Shown: positions 15,396-22,886 of the stretch, in pieces | How the letters are laid out: every line of letters starts with the position of its first letter | Position numbering within the stretch: the stretch's first letter is position 1 | Source of the DNA: Streptomyces sp. NBS 14/10 | GTDB taxonomy: Bacteria > Actinomycetota > Actinomycetes > Streptomycetales > Streptomycetaceae | Assembly (NCBI RefSeq): GCF_002224125.1 | Contig: NZ_NCSM01000014.1 | Coordinates: 880,871-944,870, forward strand | Reading direction: 5' to 3' | DNA: 64,000 nt | Made by a program: the position numbers and the translations under genes | The notes under the pieces: model-generated | What the model saw: the letters and a program-made list of their open reading frames with translations, nothing else | The model's database searches: none | Told to the model about the DNA's origin: nothing

Positions 15396-17513
15396 CTAGC
15401 CGAGCTTGGCGGAGATGATGGGCGCGAGGTGGTCGGCGATGGTGCGGTGGCCCTTGTCGTTCGGGTGGACGGAGTCGGAGAGCTCGTCGGAGGCGAGCCA
15501 CCCCGTGGTGTCGACGAAGGAGACCTTGCTGTCGCCGCCGCTGACCGCGGCCGTCACGGCCGCCTGGGTCTCGGGGACGAAGCGGCCGCGGAAGGTCTCC
15601 AGGGCGAAGATCCAGGCGTTGGGGTAGGCGGTGCGGACCTTGCGCAGCAGGCTGGAGTACGCGGCCTGGAACTGTGCCGAGGTCACACCGCGGCCCACGT
15701 CGTTGGTGCCGAGATTGATGACCACCGCGTTCGCCTGGTAGCGGGAGAAGTCCCAGTCGGGCGTGGCGGCGTTCGGGTTCAGCTTGGTGAACTGCTGCTC
15801 CAGGCTCATCCGGTCGTCCGCCGTGTCCACGAGCGCGGCGCCGCCCTGGGCGATCTGGGTGTGGTCGGCGCCCAGTCGCTCACCGATCAGCCAGCCGTAT
15901 GCGGTGCGCGCGTTCTGAGAGGTCGTGGTGCCGACCGTGATCGAGTCGCCGACGAATTCGATCAGTTTCTTCGGGGTGGCCGGGGTGAAGGTGGTGGCTC
16001 CGCTGTCCAGGACGAGCCCCTGGAACACCGCGTCACCGTGATAGGAGCCCGCGACCACCTGATAGTTGACCTGAAGGGTGTGGTTTCCGGCGGACAGCGG
16101 GGTCGGGGTCAGGTTCACCGTGCCCTTGGCCTCGTCGAAGAACGTGGCGGGGCCGCCGTCGATACTGGCCCACAGGTCGATCGCGTTGCGCTGCTTGAGC
16201 TTGACGGTGCGGCCGGTGAAGCCGGTACGGAAGTACGCGCCCGCCCAGTAGGGGGTGTAGGCGGTGCTGGAGCTCTTGGTGTCCCAGCGGCCGGAGAACT
16301 TGATGTTGGGGTCGCCCGGGGCTCCGGGGGCGGCGGCCGCGGCCTTGGTGGCGGTCTTGATGGTGGCGGGTTGGGCGTTGGCAGCGGTGATGCCCAGCTT
16401 CGAGGAGATGACCGGGGCGAGGCGGTTCGCGAACTTGGTGTGGCCGGACTCGTTGGGGTGCCCGTTGCCGTCCTCGTAGTCCGTGCCGTCGGTGAGCCAG
16501 CCCGTCGTGTCGACGTAGTAGACCTTCGCGTCCCCGGCACCGGTGCGGGCGCTGACGGCGGCCTTGGTCTCGGTCACGTAGCGCTTCTTGAGGGTCTGGA
16601 GCGCGAAGAGGGCCGCGTTCGGGTACTTGGCGCGGATCTCGCGCAGGAGGTTGGTGTACGCCGACTGGAACTCGGCGCCCGTGACGCTGTGTCCGACATC
16701 GTTGGTGCCAAGATTGATGACGACCGCGTTCGCCTGGTAGCGGGAGAAGTCCCAGTTCTGATCGCCTGTGGAGGCGGTCTTGAAGAACTGGGTGGCCAGC
16801 CCCGTGCAGCCGTCCTTGCCGACCAGGCAGTAGCCGGACCGGGCGATCTGGGTGTGCCGCATGCCCAGCTTCTCGCCGGTCTTCCAGCCGTACGAGTCGA
16901 GCGCGAGCCGGTCGGTCAGGGCGCCGGCGGTGATCGAGTCCCCGACGAACTCGATCAGTTTTGAGGGGACTTGCGGGCTGATCGTGCCCGCGCCCGAGTC
17001 CAGTACGAGGCCCTGGAACACGGTGTCGCCCGAGCGGTAGGAGATCCGGAGGGTGTGGTTGCCCTGGGGGAGGGCCTGCGGGGTGAGGTTGACGGTGCCC
17101 TTGACGCCCGCGTAGAAGACATCGGCGGCGCCGTCGACGCTGGCGTAGAAGTTCACCGCGTCGCGGGCCTTGACCTTCACGGTCGTCCCGGTGAACGCCG
17201 TCTGGAGATAGCCGCCGGTCCAGTTGGGTACGGCGGCGGTGCCCGAGCTCACATCCCAGCGGCCGACGTAGGAGATGTTCGGGTCGGTCACCGAGCCGTT
17301 GCCCTGGGCCGTGGCGGCCGGGTCCTGCGCGGTTGCCTGTGTGGGGCGCGCCTGGGCTGCGTGGGCCCGGGTGCCGCCCAGGCTCAGGCCCCAGACGAGC
17401 AGGGATGTGCTCATGACAAGCAGAAGCACCGCGCGTGCCGCGTGGGCGGCCGCGCGGCCGGGGGTTCTCGTGGTGGCCCCGGTACTCCTGGTGGGGGGTG
17501 TGATCGGCGGCAT
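15396..17513 (-). CDS. Secreted tandem-domain SGNH esterase, carbohydrate esterase family 2-like
   Basis: A 705-residue exported protein. A long basic N-terminus and a hydrophobic stretch (about residues 28-50, ending THAHA-like AHAAQA) form a signal peptide. Two homologous units follow (about 80-375 and 400-705). Each has a beta-sandwich (SGRWD or VGRWD, then KGTVNLTP and GNHTL) joined to an SGNH hydrolase domain: FVGDSIT nucleophile block, VINLGTNDVG oxyanion block, and HPNESGH or HPNDKGH with the catalytic His. This two-part layout matches CE2 deacetylases of plant polysaccharides. Both units keep the active-site residues. Upstream CebR-like and LacI-type boxes suggest induction by plant-cell-wall sugars. 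Confidence 0.85.
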   Translation of the reverse strand: MPPITPPTRSTGATTRTPGRAAAHAARAVLLLVMSTSLLVWGLSLGGTRAHAAQARPTQATAQDPAATAQGNGSVTDPNISYVGRWDVSSGTAAVPNWTGGYLQTAFTGTTVKVKARDAVNFYASVDGAADVFYAGVKGTVNLTPQALPQGNHTLRISYRSGDTVFQGLVLDSGAGTISPQVPSKLIEFVGDSITAGALTDRLALDSYGWKTGEKLGMRHTQIARSGYCLVGKDGCTGLATQFFKTASTGDQNWDFSRYQANAVVINLGTNDVGHSVTGAEFQSAYTNLLREIRAKYPNAALFALQTLKKRYVTETKAAVSARTGAGDAKVYYVDTTGWLTDGTDYEDGNGHPNESGHTKFANRLAPVISSKLGITAANAQPATIKTATKAAAAAPGAPGDPNIKFSGRWDTKSSSTAYTPYWAGAYFRTGFTGRTVKLKQRNAIDLWASIDGGPATFFDEAKGTVNLTPTPLSAGNHTLQVNYQVVAGSYHGDAVFQGLVLDSGATTFTPATPKKLIEFVGDSITVGTTTSQNARTAYGWLIGERLGADHTQIAQGGAALVDTADDRMSLEQQFTKLNPNAATPDWDFSRYQANAVVINLGTNDVGRGVTSAQFQAAYSSLLRKVRTAYPNAWIFALETFRGRFVPETQAAVTAAVSGGDSKVSFVDTTGWLASDELSDSVHPNDKGHRTIADHLAPIISAKLG

Positions 17514-17562
17514 GGGCCGTCCTCTCTGTGGGCGGGTGCGGGTACCGGCCCGGGAACCTCCT

Positions 17563-17576
17563 CGGGAGCGCTCCCA
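17563..17576 (-). promoter_or_regulatory. CebR-like operator upstream of esterase
   Basis: On the gene's strand this reads TGGGAGCGCTCCCG, one base off the palindromic CebR box TGGGAGCGCTCCCA known from cellulose-utilisation genes of Streptomyces. It lies 50 bp before the esterase start. Confidence 0.7.
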
Positions 17577-17602
17577 TCGCGGGCGCGCCCACGATGGAAG
17601 CC

Positions 17603-17616
17603 TTGAATCGGTTCAA
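17603..17616. promoter_or_regulatory. Second LacI-type operator-like dyad
   Basis: TTGAATCGGTTCAA has the TTGAA-4-TTCAA form with a central CG typical of LacI-family sites. It lies 40 bp from the CebR-like box, so dual sugar control of the esterase is possible. Further upstream (17639-17675) the motif CGAAAgTCC is repeated imperfectly. Confidence 0.45.
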
Positions 17617-17674
17617 CGTCAAGAGAGGCGGTCAGGTTCGAAAATTCCCATCGAAAGTCCCAGCCGAAAGTCCG

Positions 17675-17935
17675 TCAAAAAGTTTCGTCCGGGCTGCCAA
17701 TGACGTCCCGGACGGTCTCGACGATCTCCGACACCGCCCCCGCGGGGTCCGGGTCGAGCGCCACCTGGCGCTCGAACTCGGCCAGTGCCTCCCGCATCAT
17801 GTACGGCTGTTGCACAAAGGTGAGCTGTACGAGCTCGGCCCCACAGTCGACATAGTCCCGCTCCCCGTTCTCAAGGGCGGTGACCAGGTCCCACATCAGG
17901 TCGACCGCCTCGCTCGCGTCCTGCGGTGAGTGCAT
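17675..17935 (-). CDS. Hypothetical small protein, 86 residues
   Basis: Begins MHSPQDASEAVDLMWDLVTALENGERDY and is rich in acidic residues, with no signal peptide or membrane segment. ATG 17935 is preferred because GGAGG ends 6 nt before it; ATG 17941 would abut the RBS. It lies upstream of the esterase on the same strand, but the operators between them argue for separate promoters. I do not recognise the family. Confidence 0.6.
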   Translation of the reverse strand: MHSPQDASEAVDLMWDLVTALENGERDYVDCGAELVQLTFVQQPYMMREALAEFERQVALDPDPAGAVSEIVETVRDVIGSPDETF

Positions 17936-18198
17936 GAACATCCTCCGCTGGTCCCGTGACTTAACTACGGTCCCGTTCCTCGGACTGAGAGTGTCCCGCC
18001 TCATCACCGTGGGCGCATCCGTAATTGCGATAAGCGACAATCCACGTCGGGCTTCGACCGGTTTCGGCGTATACGCCGTCCGCCGTCGCCCGTTCCGGCC
18101 GCCGCCGCTGACCGGGGTGGCTGCCCTGGAGCCGCCCCGGAGCCCCGCGGTGGAGTGGCCGCGTCGTACGCGAGCGATGCTCCGTTTACGATCTGACC

Positions 18199-18990
18199 AT
18201 GTCAGATACCGGCGGCGTACGCGAGGTGAAGTCCGCGGCCCGCACCGTGGAGCTGCTGGAACTGCTCGCCGCGCGCGGCGACCGACCGGCCCGGCTGCGT
18301 GAGCTCGCCGATGAGCTCGGAGTGCCGCGCAGCAGCATGTACGCGCTGCTGCAGACGCTGATCGACCGCGGCTGGGTGCGCACCGACGCCACCGGCTCGC
18401 TCTACGGCATCGGCATCCGCGCCCTGCTCACCGGCACCAACTACCTCGACAGCGACCCGCATGTACGCATCGCGCGGCCCTACCTCGACGAGGCGTCCGA
18501 CGCGCTCGGCGAGACCATCCACTTCGCCCGGCTCGACGGCGGCGACGTCGTCTATCTCGCCACCCGTGAGTCGCATGAGTATCTGCGCTCCTTCAGCCGG
18601 GTCGGCCGCAGGCTCCCCGCATACGCGGGCGCGCTCGGCAAGGCCCTCCTCGCCGAGCGGGACGAACACGAGCTCCCCCTGCCCGACGGCCCCTGGGAAC
18701 AACTGACGCCCAACACCCACACCGACCGCGCCTCGCTGGTCGCGGACCTGGCGGGGGTGCGGGAGCGGGGCTATGCGATCGACCGGGAGGAGGGCGTGGT
18801 GGGCATCGCGGGCTTCGGGTTCGCCCTGCGGTACGACTCGCCCGCCATCGACGCGATCAGCTGCTCGGTGCCGACGGCGCGGCTGACCGAGGAGCATGAG
18901 CGGCGGATCGTCGCCGTCATGCGCGAGATCCGCGGCCGGATCGAAGCCGCGGCGCCGGGCGCCGCGGGGGCGGCCCCTCAGTGGCGCTAG
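18199..18990 (+). CDS. IclR family transcriptional regulator
   Basis: A 263-residue regulator with an N-terminal winged helix (SAARTVELLELLAARGDRPA, then LRELADELGVPRSSMYALLQTL) and a C-terminal effector-binding GAF-like domain with YLATRES, GRRLPAYAGALGKALLA and GVVGIAGFGFALR blocks. Genes of sugar-acid or aromatic catabolism are usual targets. No catabolic operon is directly attached, so its target is open; the reductase and aldehyde dehydrogenase further downstream are possibilities. Confidence 0.92.
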   Translation: MSDTGGVREVKSAARTVELLELLAARGDRPARLRELADELGVPRSSMYALLQTLIDRGWVRTDATGSLYGIGIRALLTGTNYLDSDPHVRIARPYLDEASDALGETIHFARLDGGDVVYLATRESHEYLRSFSRVGRRLPAYAGALGKALLAERDEHELPLPDGPWEQLTPNTHTDRASLVADLAGVRERGYAIDREEGVVGIAGFGFALRYDSPAIDAISCSVPTARLTEEHERRIVAVMREIRGRIEAAAPGAAGAAPQWR

Positions 18991-19026
18991 CCGTGCCGTT
19001 TTCCCCGGCCGATAGGGTGCCGCCTC

Positions 19027-20004
19027 ATGACTGCGGGAAATCCGAACGCCCCATTGCTGCGTGCAAATAGCCTGCTCGCCACCTGCGAGTATTACCTCAG
19101 GCATTCCGACGGCGAGCGGGAGGTTCCCGGATTGCTGGCCGATGTGGGGCGCTGCTGTGACGAGGCCGAGGAAGTGGCTGCCTCCGGAGATGAGGAGGCC
19201 GCGGCCACCCTTGCCATCCTGCGCTCGATGGCCGCGACGTTCGCCCTGAGGCATGCCGCGCTGTTCACGGTGGCGTGTGATTTCGATGATGAAGACGGCA
19301 CTTTGCTGGGCGGTATGGGGAAGCATGACAAGGTCGGCGTAAGTGGTCCCCTCGCGACGCAGGCGATCCAGACGGCGCGAGCGGCCCTCGACGCCGACCC
19401 CACGGATCCCCTCGTGCCGTTGTATCTGGGGCATGCGCTGACCTGGGCGGGGGATCGCGACGGTGCCGTCGCGGCCTACGAGGAGGCGCTGCGCCGGGAT
19501 CCTTGGGATCGATGTGCGCGGTCCAACCTGAGGTACCTCGATGCGGCGCCCGGCCGTCGGCCGTCGCCGAGCGAGATGAGCCGGGGGTGTTATGGCTTTG
19601 CCTTGCTGCGTTGGGGTTTCTGGATTTCCAACAACGACTGGGACACCGGATTTCTGCTGTTCAGCTCTGTCGCTGAGGCGCGTGCTCACATCGATGAGAA
19701 GCGCTATACGGATGATGTCCGCGGCGAGTCGGATGAGGAAGAGTGGGACGAGGACGAGGAAGAGTGGGACGAGGGCGAGGATGAGGACGAGGGCGCGAAG
19801 CAGACGCTCCTGCAGATCCACCGGCCCGGGCAGCGCATTGCCGAATACGACCTTAATGCTCGAACGCAAACCGGGCCGGGTGGCCAGTCGTTGCGCATCG
19901 ACTGGTCGGACATCCCGGTGGACGAGCGGTGGGAGTCACCACTTCCGCCGGGGCGCCCGCTCCGGATCGACGGCCGTCTGTGTTTCTACGGCGGTCAGAA
20001 GTAG
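19027..20004 (+). CDS. Hypothetical protein with TPR-like segment and acidic repeat
   Basis: A 325-residue cytoplasmic protein. Residues about 120-165 (DPTDPLVPLYLGHALTWAG, then DGAVAAYEEALRRDPWDRCA) read like a tetratricopeptide pair. Near residue 237 an imperfect duplicated unit EEEWDED/EEEWDEG, encoded by an in-frame DNA repeat (about 19736-19795), forms a very acidic linker. The C-terminus (LPPGRPLRIDGRLCFYGG) is globular. No function is recognised. It follows the IclR gene by 36 bp, and common transcription is possible. Confidence 0.65.
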   Translation: MTAGNPNAPLLRANSLLATCEYYLRHSDGEREVPGLLADVGRCCDEAEEVAASGDEEAAATLAILRSMAATFALRHAALFTVACDFDDEDGTLLGGMGKHDKVGVSGPLATQAIQTARAALDADPTDPLVPLYLGHALTWAGDRDGAVAAYEEALRRDPWDRCARSNLRYLDAAPGRRPSPSEMSRGCYGFALLRWGFWISNNDWDTGFLLFSSVAEARAHIDEKRYTDDVRGESDEEEWDEDEEEWDEGEDEDEGAKQTLLQIHRPGQRIAEYDLNARTQTGPGGQSLRIDWSDIPVDERWESPLPPGRPLRIDGRLCFYGGQK

Positions 20005-20025
20005 TCAGCCGGCACCCTCGACGAG

Positions 20026-20043
20026 CTTCGATTGTCATCGAAG
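20026..20043. promoter_or_regulatory. Inverted repeat between acidic protein and reductase genes
   Basis: CTTCGAT-TGTC-ATCGAAG is a perfect 7-bp dyad. It could be a weak terminator for the upstream gene or an operator for the reductase about 85 bp downstream. Confidence 0.4.
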
Positions 20044-20128
20044 TTTGACAGTGATCGTACTTTCCGTTTGAGTGGGACACGGCGGCGCGGTCTCGCGCTG
20101 CCGTCGCCGATCGGAACGGGGATGTGCG

Positions 20129-21130
20129 GTGGCCAGAACAGTGCGGTTCCATGAGTATGGCGGGCCCGAGGTGCTACGGCTGGAAGACGTGGAGGTCGGT
20201 GACCCCGGCCCGGGGGAACTGTTGATCCGCGTGGACGCGATCGGTCTCAACCGCGCCGAAGCGCTCTTCCGCGGCGGCCACTACATCGAGCCCGTCAAGG
20301 AGTTCCCCGCCCGGCTCGGCGCCGAGGCCGCGGGCGTGGTCGAGGCTGTCGGCGCGCAGGTGACGGGTTTTGAGATCGGCCGGCCGGTCAGCGTGGTGCC
20401 CGCGTTCTCGATGAATGACTACGGCGTCTACGCCGAGCGCGCGATCGTCCCCGCGGCCGCGGTGGTAAACCGCCCCGACGGGCTCGACGCGGTGACGGGC
20501 GCGGCGGTGTGGATGCCGTATCTGACGGCCTACGGGGCGCTGGTGGACGTCGGCGGGATGCGCGCGGGCGATACGGTCGTACTGACCGCGGCCTCCAGCA
20601 GCGTGGGCCTGGCCGCGATCCAGATCGCCCAGCGCGTCGGTGCCGTACCCATCGCCACCACGCGCACGCGTGCCAAGAGGGACGCGCTGCTCAAGGCCGG
20701 GGCGGCCGAAGTGATCGTCACCGACGAGGAGAACATCGCCGATCGCGTCCACGATTTGACCGGAGGCCGGGGCACCGAGTTCGTCTTCGACGCCGTCGCC
20801 GGCCCGGGCGTGGTCGACCTGGCCAGGGCGGTCGCACCCGGCGGCACGCTCTTTCTGTACGGGGCCCTGAGCGGCGAGGCGACCCCCTACCCGGGGTTCG
20901 AACTCGCCATGCCCGCGCTCAACATGCGCACGTACACCGTGACGCGCGAACTGACCGCCCACCCGGAGCGGCTGCGCCGCGCTGAGGCCTTCGTCTCCTC
21001 GGGCCTGCGTAACGGCGCCTTCCAGCCCGTCGTGGACCGCACCTTCGCCCTGGACGCCATCGTCGAAGCGCACCGGTACATGGAGGCGGGCACGCAGGTG
21101 GGCAAGATCGTCGTCACCGTCGACCGCTGA
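20129..21130 (+). CDS. Zinc-free MDR oxidoreductase, NADPH:quinone reductase type
   Basis: A 333-residue medium-chain reductase. The N-terminal GroES-like domain (VRFHEYGGPEVLRLEDVEVG) and the Rossmann segment with LTAASSSVGLAAIQIAQ fit quinone oxidoreductases; the cysteine cluster of zinc alcohol dehydrogenases is absent. GTG 20129 gives the family-like start VARTVRFHEYGG, and longer reading upstream is discounted. Substrate unknown. Confidence 0.87.
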   Translation: MARTVRFHEYGGPEVLRLEDVEVGDPGPGELLIRVDAIGLNRAEALFRGGHYIEPVKEFPARLGAEAAGVVEAVGAQVTGFEIGRPVSVVPAFSMNDYGVYAERAIVPAAAVVNRPDGLDAVTGAAVWMPYLTAYGALVDVGGMRAGDTVVLTAASSSVGLAAIQIAQRVGAVPIATTRTRAKRDALLKAGAAEVIVTDEENIADRVHDLTGGRGTEFVFDAVAGPGVVDLARAVAPGGTLFLYGALSGEATPYPGFELAMPALNMRTYTVTRELTAHPERLRRAEAFVSSGLRNGAFQPVVDRTFALDAIVEAHRYMEAGTQVGKIVVTVDR

Positions 21131-21209
21131 TGGTCTCGTCCGGCTGATGGTCTCGTCCAGCTGACGGCCTCGTCCACATTCGGTCCGCGGCGGCCGGTCC
21201 GGATGACGG

Positions 21210-22679
21210 CTACTCGAACCAGCGCTGCGGGCTCGGCGCCGTGTTGCGCCAGATGTGCTTGGTCTCCTGGTAATCGGCCAGCCCCGCCCGGCCCAACTCC
21301 CGCCCCGTGCCGGACTGCTTCATTCCGCCCCACTCGGCCTGCGGCACATAGGGGTGGAAGTCGTTGACCCACACCGTCCCGGCGCGCAGCCGCGAGGCCA
21401 TCCGGTGCGCCCGGGCGGCGTCCTGTGTCCATACGGCCGCGGCCAGGCCGTAGACGGTGTCGTTGGCCAGGGCGAGCGCTTCGTCCTCGTTGCGGAACCG
21501 CTCGACCGTCAGCACCGGGCCGAACGACTCCTCCTGGACGACGGACATGTCCGGGGTGCAGTCGTCCAGCACGGTCGGCAGGTAGTAGTAGCCATCCTCC
21601 AGCGTGGGGTCGGCCGGGGGCGTGCCGCCGCAGCGCAGCACCGCGCCCTCGTCCAGCCCGGCCGCCACATACATCGCGACCTTCTCGCGGTGGTCGGCGG
21701 AGATCAGCGGGCCGGCGCGGGCGTTCTCGTCGAAGGGGCCGCCGAGCCGGATTCTGCGGGCGCGGTGGACGACCTCGTCGACGAACGCGTCGTGCAGCTT
21801 CTCCTGGACGAGGAGCCGGGCGCCCGCCGAGCAGACCTGTCCGGAGTGCAGGAAGATGGCGGTCAGGGCGTGGTCGACGGCGGCGTCGAACTCGGCGTCG
21901 GCGAACACCACATTGGGGTTCTTGCCGCCCAGCTCCAGGGCGAGCTTCTTGACCGTGGGCGCGGCGGCGGCCATGATCCATCGCCCGGTGGGCACGCTGC
22001 CGGTGAACGACACCATGTCCACCCGCTCGTCCGTGGTCAGCGGCGCGCCCACCGTCGACCCGGTGCCCAGGACGAGATTGGCAGTGCCCGCGGGCAGCCC
22101 GGCCTCCGCCAGCAGCCGCATCAGGCCGATCGCGGAGTGCGGGGTCAGCTCGCTGGGCTTGAGGACGAAGGTGTCGCCGGCGGCGAGCGCGGGGGCGACC
22201 TTCCAACTGGTCTGCAACAGCGGGTAGTTCCACGGGGCGATCAGGACGCAGACGCCGACCGGCTCATGCACGACCCTGCTGTCGATCTCGCGGCGGCCCG
22301 CGTCGACGACCCGGTCCGCCCCGTCGGTCGAGGCCAGATCGCCGAACCAGCGGAAGCAGGCGGCGACATCGTCGAGGTCGTACTCGCTCTCGACCAGCCG
22401 CTTTCCGGTGTCCATCGACTCCGCGCGAGCCAGCTCCGCCTTGTCGCGGCGCAGCAGATCGGCGACGCGCAGCAGCAGCCTGCCCCGCTCCGCGGCGGGG
22501 AGGCGGGGCCACGGGCCGCGGTCGAACGCGTCCCGGGCGGCCTCGGCCGCGACGGAGGCGTCCTTGGGGCCGGCGTCGTCGACCGTGCCGACCAGCGTGC
22601 CGTCCGCGGGGGAGTGGATCTCCCTCACTTGTCCGTCGAGAGCGGCGGTCCACTGGCCACCGATGAACAGCTCCGGCAT
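21210..22679 (-). CDS. Aldehyde dehydrogenase, betaine-aldehyde dehydrogenase-like
   Basis: A 489-residue NAD(P)-dependent ALDH. Cofactor block APWNYPLLQTSWK, catalytic general base in LALELGGKNPN and nucleophile in HSGQVCSAGARL are intact, followed by EESFGPVLTVERF. Length and the start MPELFIGGQWTAAL match BetB/AldA types that form glycine betaine or oxidise related amino-aldehydes. No choline dehydrogenase or transporter is adjacent, so the substrate is tentative. It is convergent with the MDR reductase. Confidence 0.85.
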   Translation of the reverse strand: MPELFIGGQWTAALDGQVREIHSPADGTLVGTVDDAGPKDASVAAEAARDAFDRGPWPRLPAAERGRLLLRVADLLRRDKAELARAESMDTGKRLVESEYDLDDVAACFRWFGDLASTDGADRVVDAGRREIDSRVVHEPVGVCVLIAPWNYPLLQTSWKVAPALAAGDTFVLKPSELTPHSAIGLMRLLAEAGLPAGTANLVLGTGSTVGAPLTTDERVDMVSFTGSVPTGRWIMAAAAPTVKKLALELGGKNPNVVFADAEFDAAVDHALTAIFLHSGQVCSAGARLLVQEKLHDAFVDEVVHRARRIRLGGPFDENARAGPLISADHREKVAMYVAAGLDEGAVLRCGGTPPADPTLEDGYYYLPTVLDDCTPDMSVVQEESFGPVLTVERFRNEDEALALANDTVYGLAAAVWTQDAARAHRMASRLRAGTVWVNDFHPYVPQAEWGGMKQSGTGRELGRAGLADYQETKHIWRNTAPSPQRWFE

Positions 22680-22806
22680 GGGGCGCCTCCGGGCTCGGAG
22701 GGACGGTGCGCATACCTGTGGCGGTGCGCATGAACCCGTATATACCGAGCCTAAGCGGCGCCTCCCGGCCTCGCACGGCGTATGAGGGGCATCCGCCTGG
22801 TCTGGC

Positions 22807-22824
22807 TGGTGTACGCGTACACCA
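22807..22824. promoter_or_regulatory. 18-bp perfect palindrome, operator candidate
   Basis: TGGTGTACGCGTACACCA lies between the divergent aldehyde dehydrogenase and the large repeat protein, 63 bp before the latter's start. Its symmetry is typical of TetR/GntR-type operators; no matching regulator is adjacent. Confidence 0.55.
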
Positions 22825-22886
22825 AAGTGACGGCGGAGCCGGGGGTGACGTCCTCGGTCGACCGCCCGGCATGCACAATCCCTGCC

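Noticed and set aside
15080..15418. Plus-strand 112-codon open frame in the gap before the esterase
   Set aside because: Composition is not coding-like, it has no good RBS, and it runs into the esterase terminator and 3' end.
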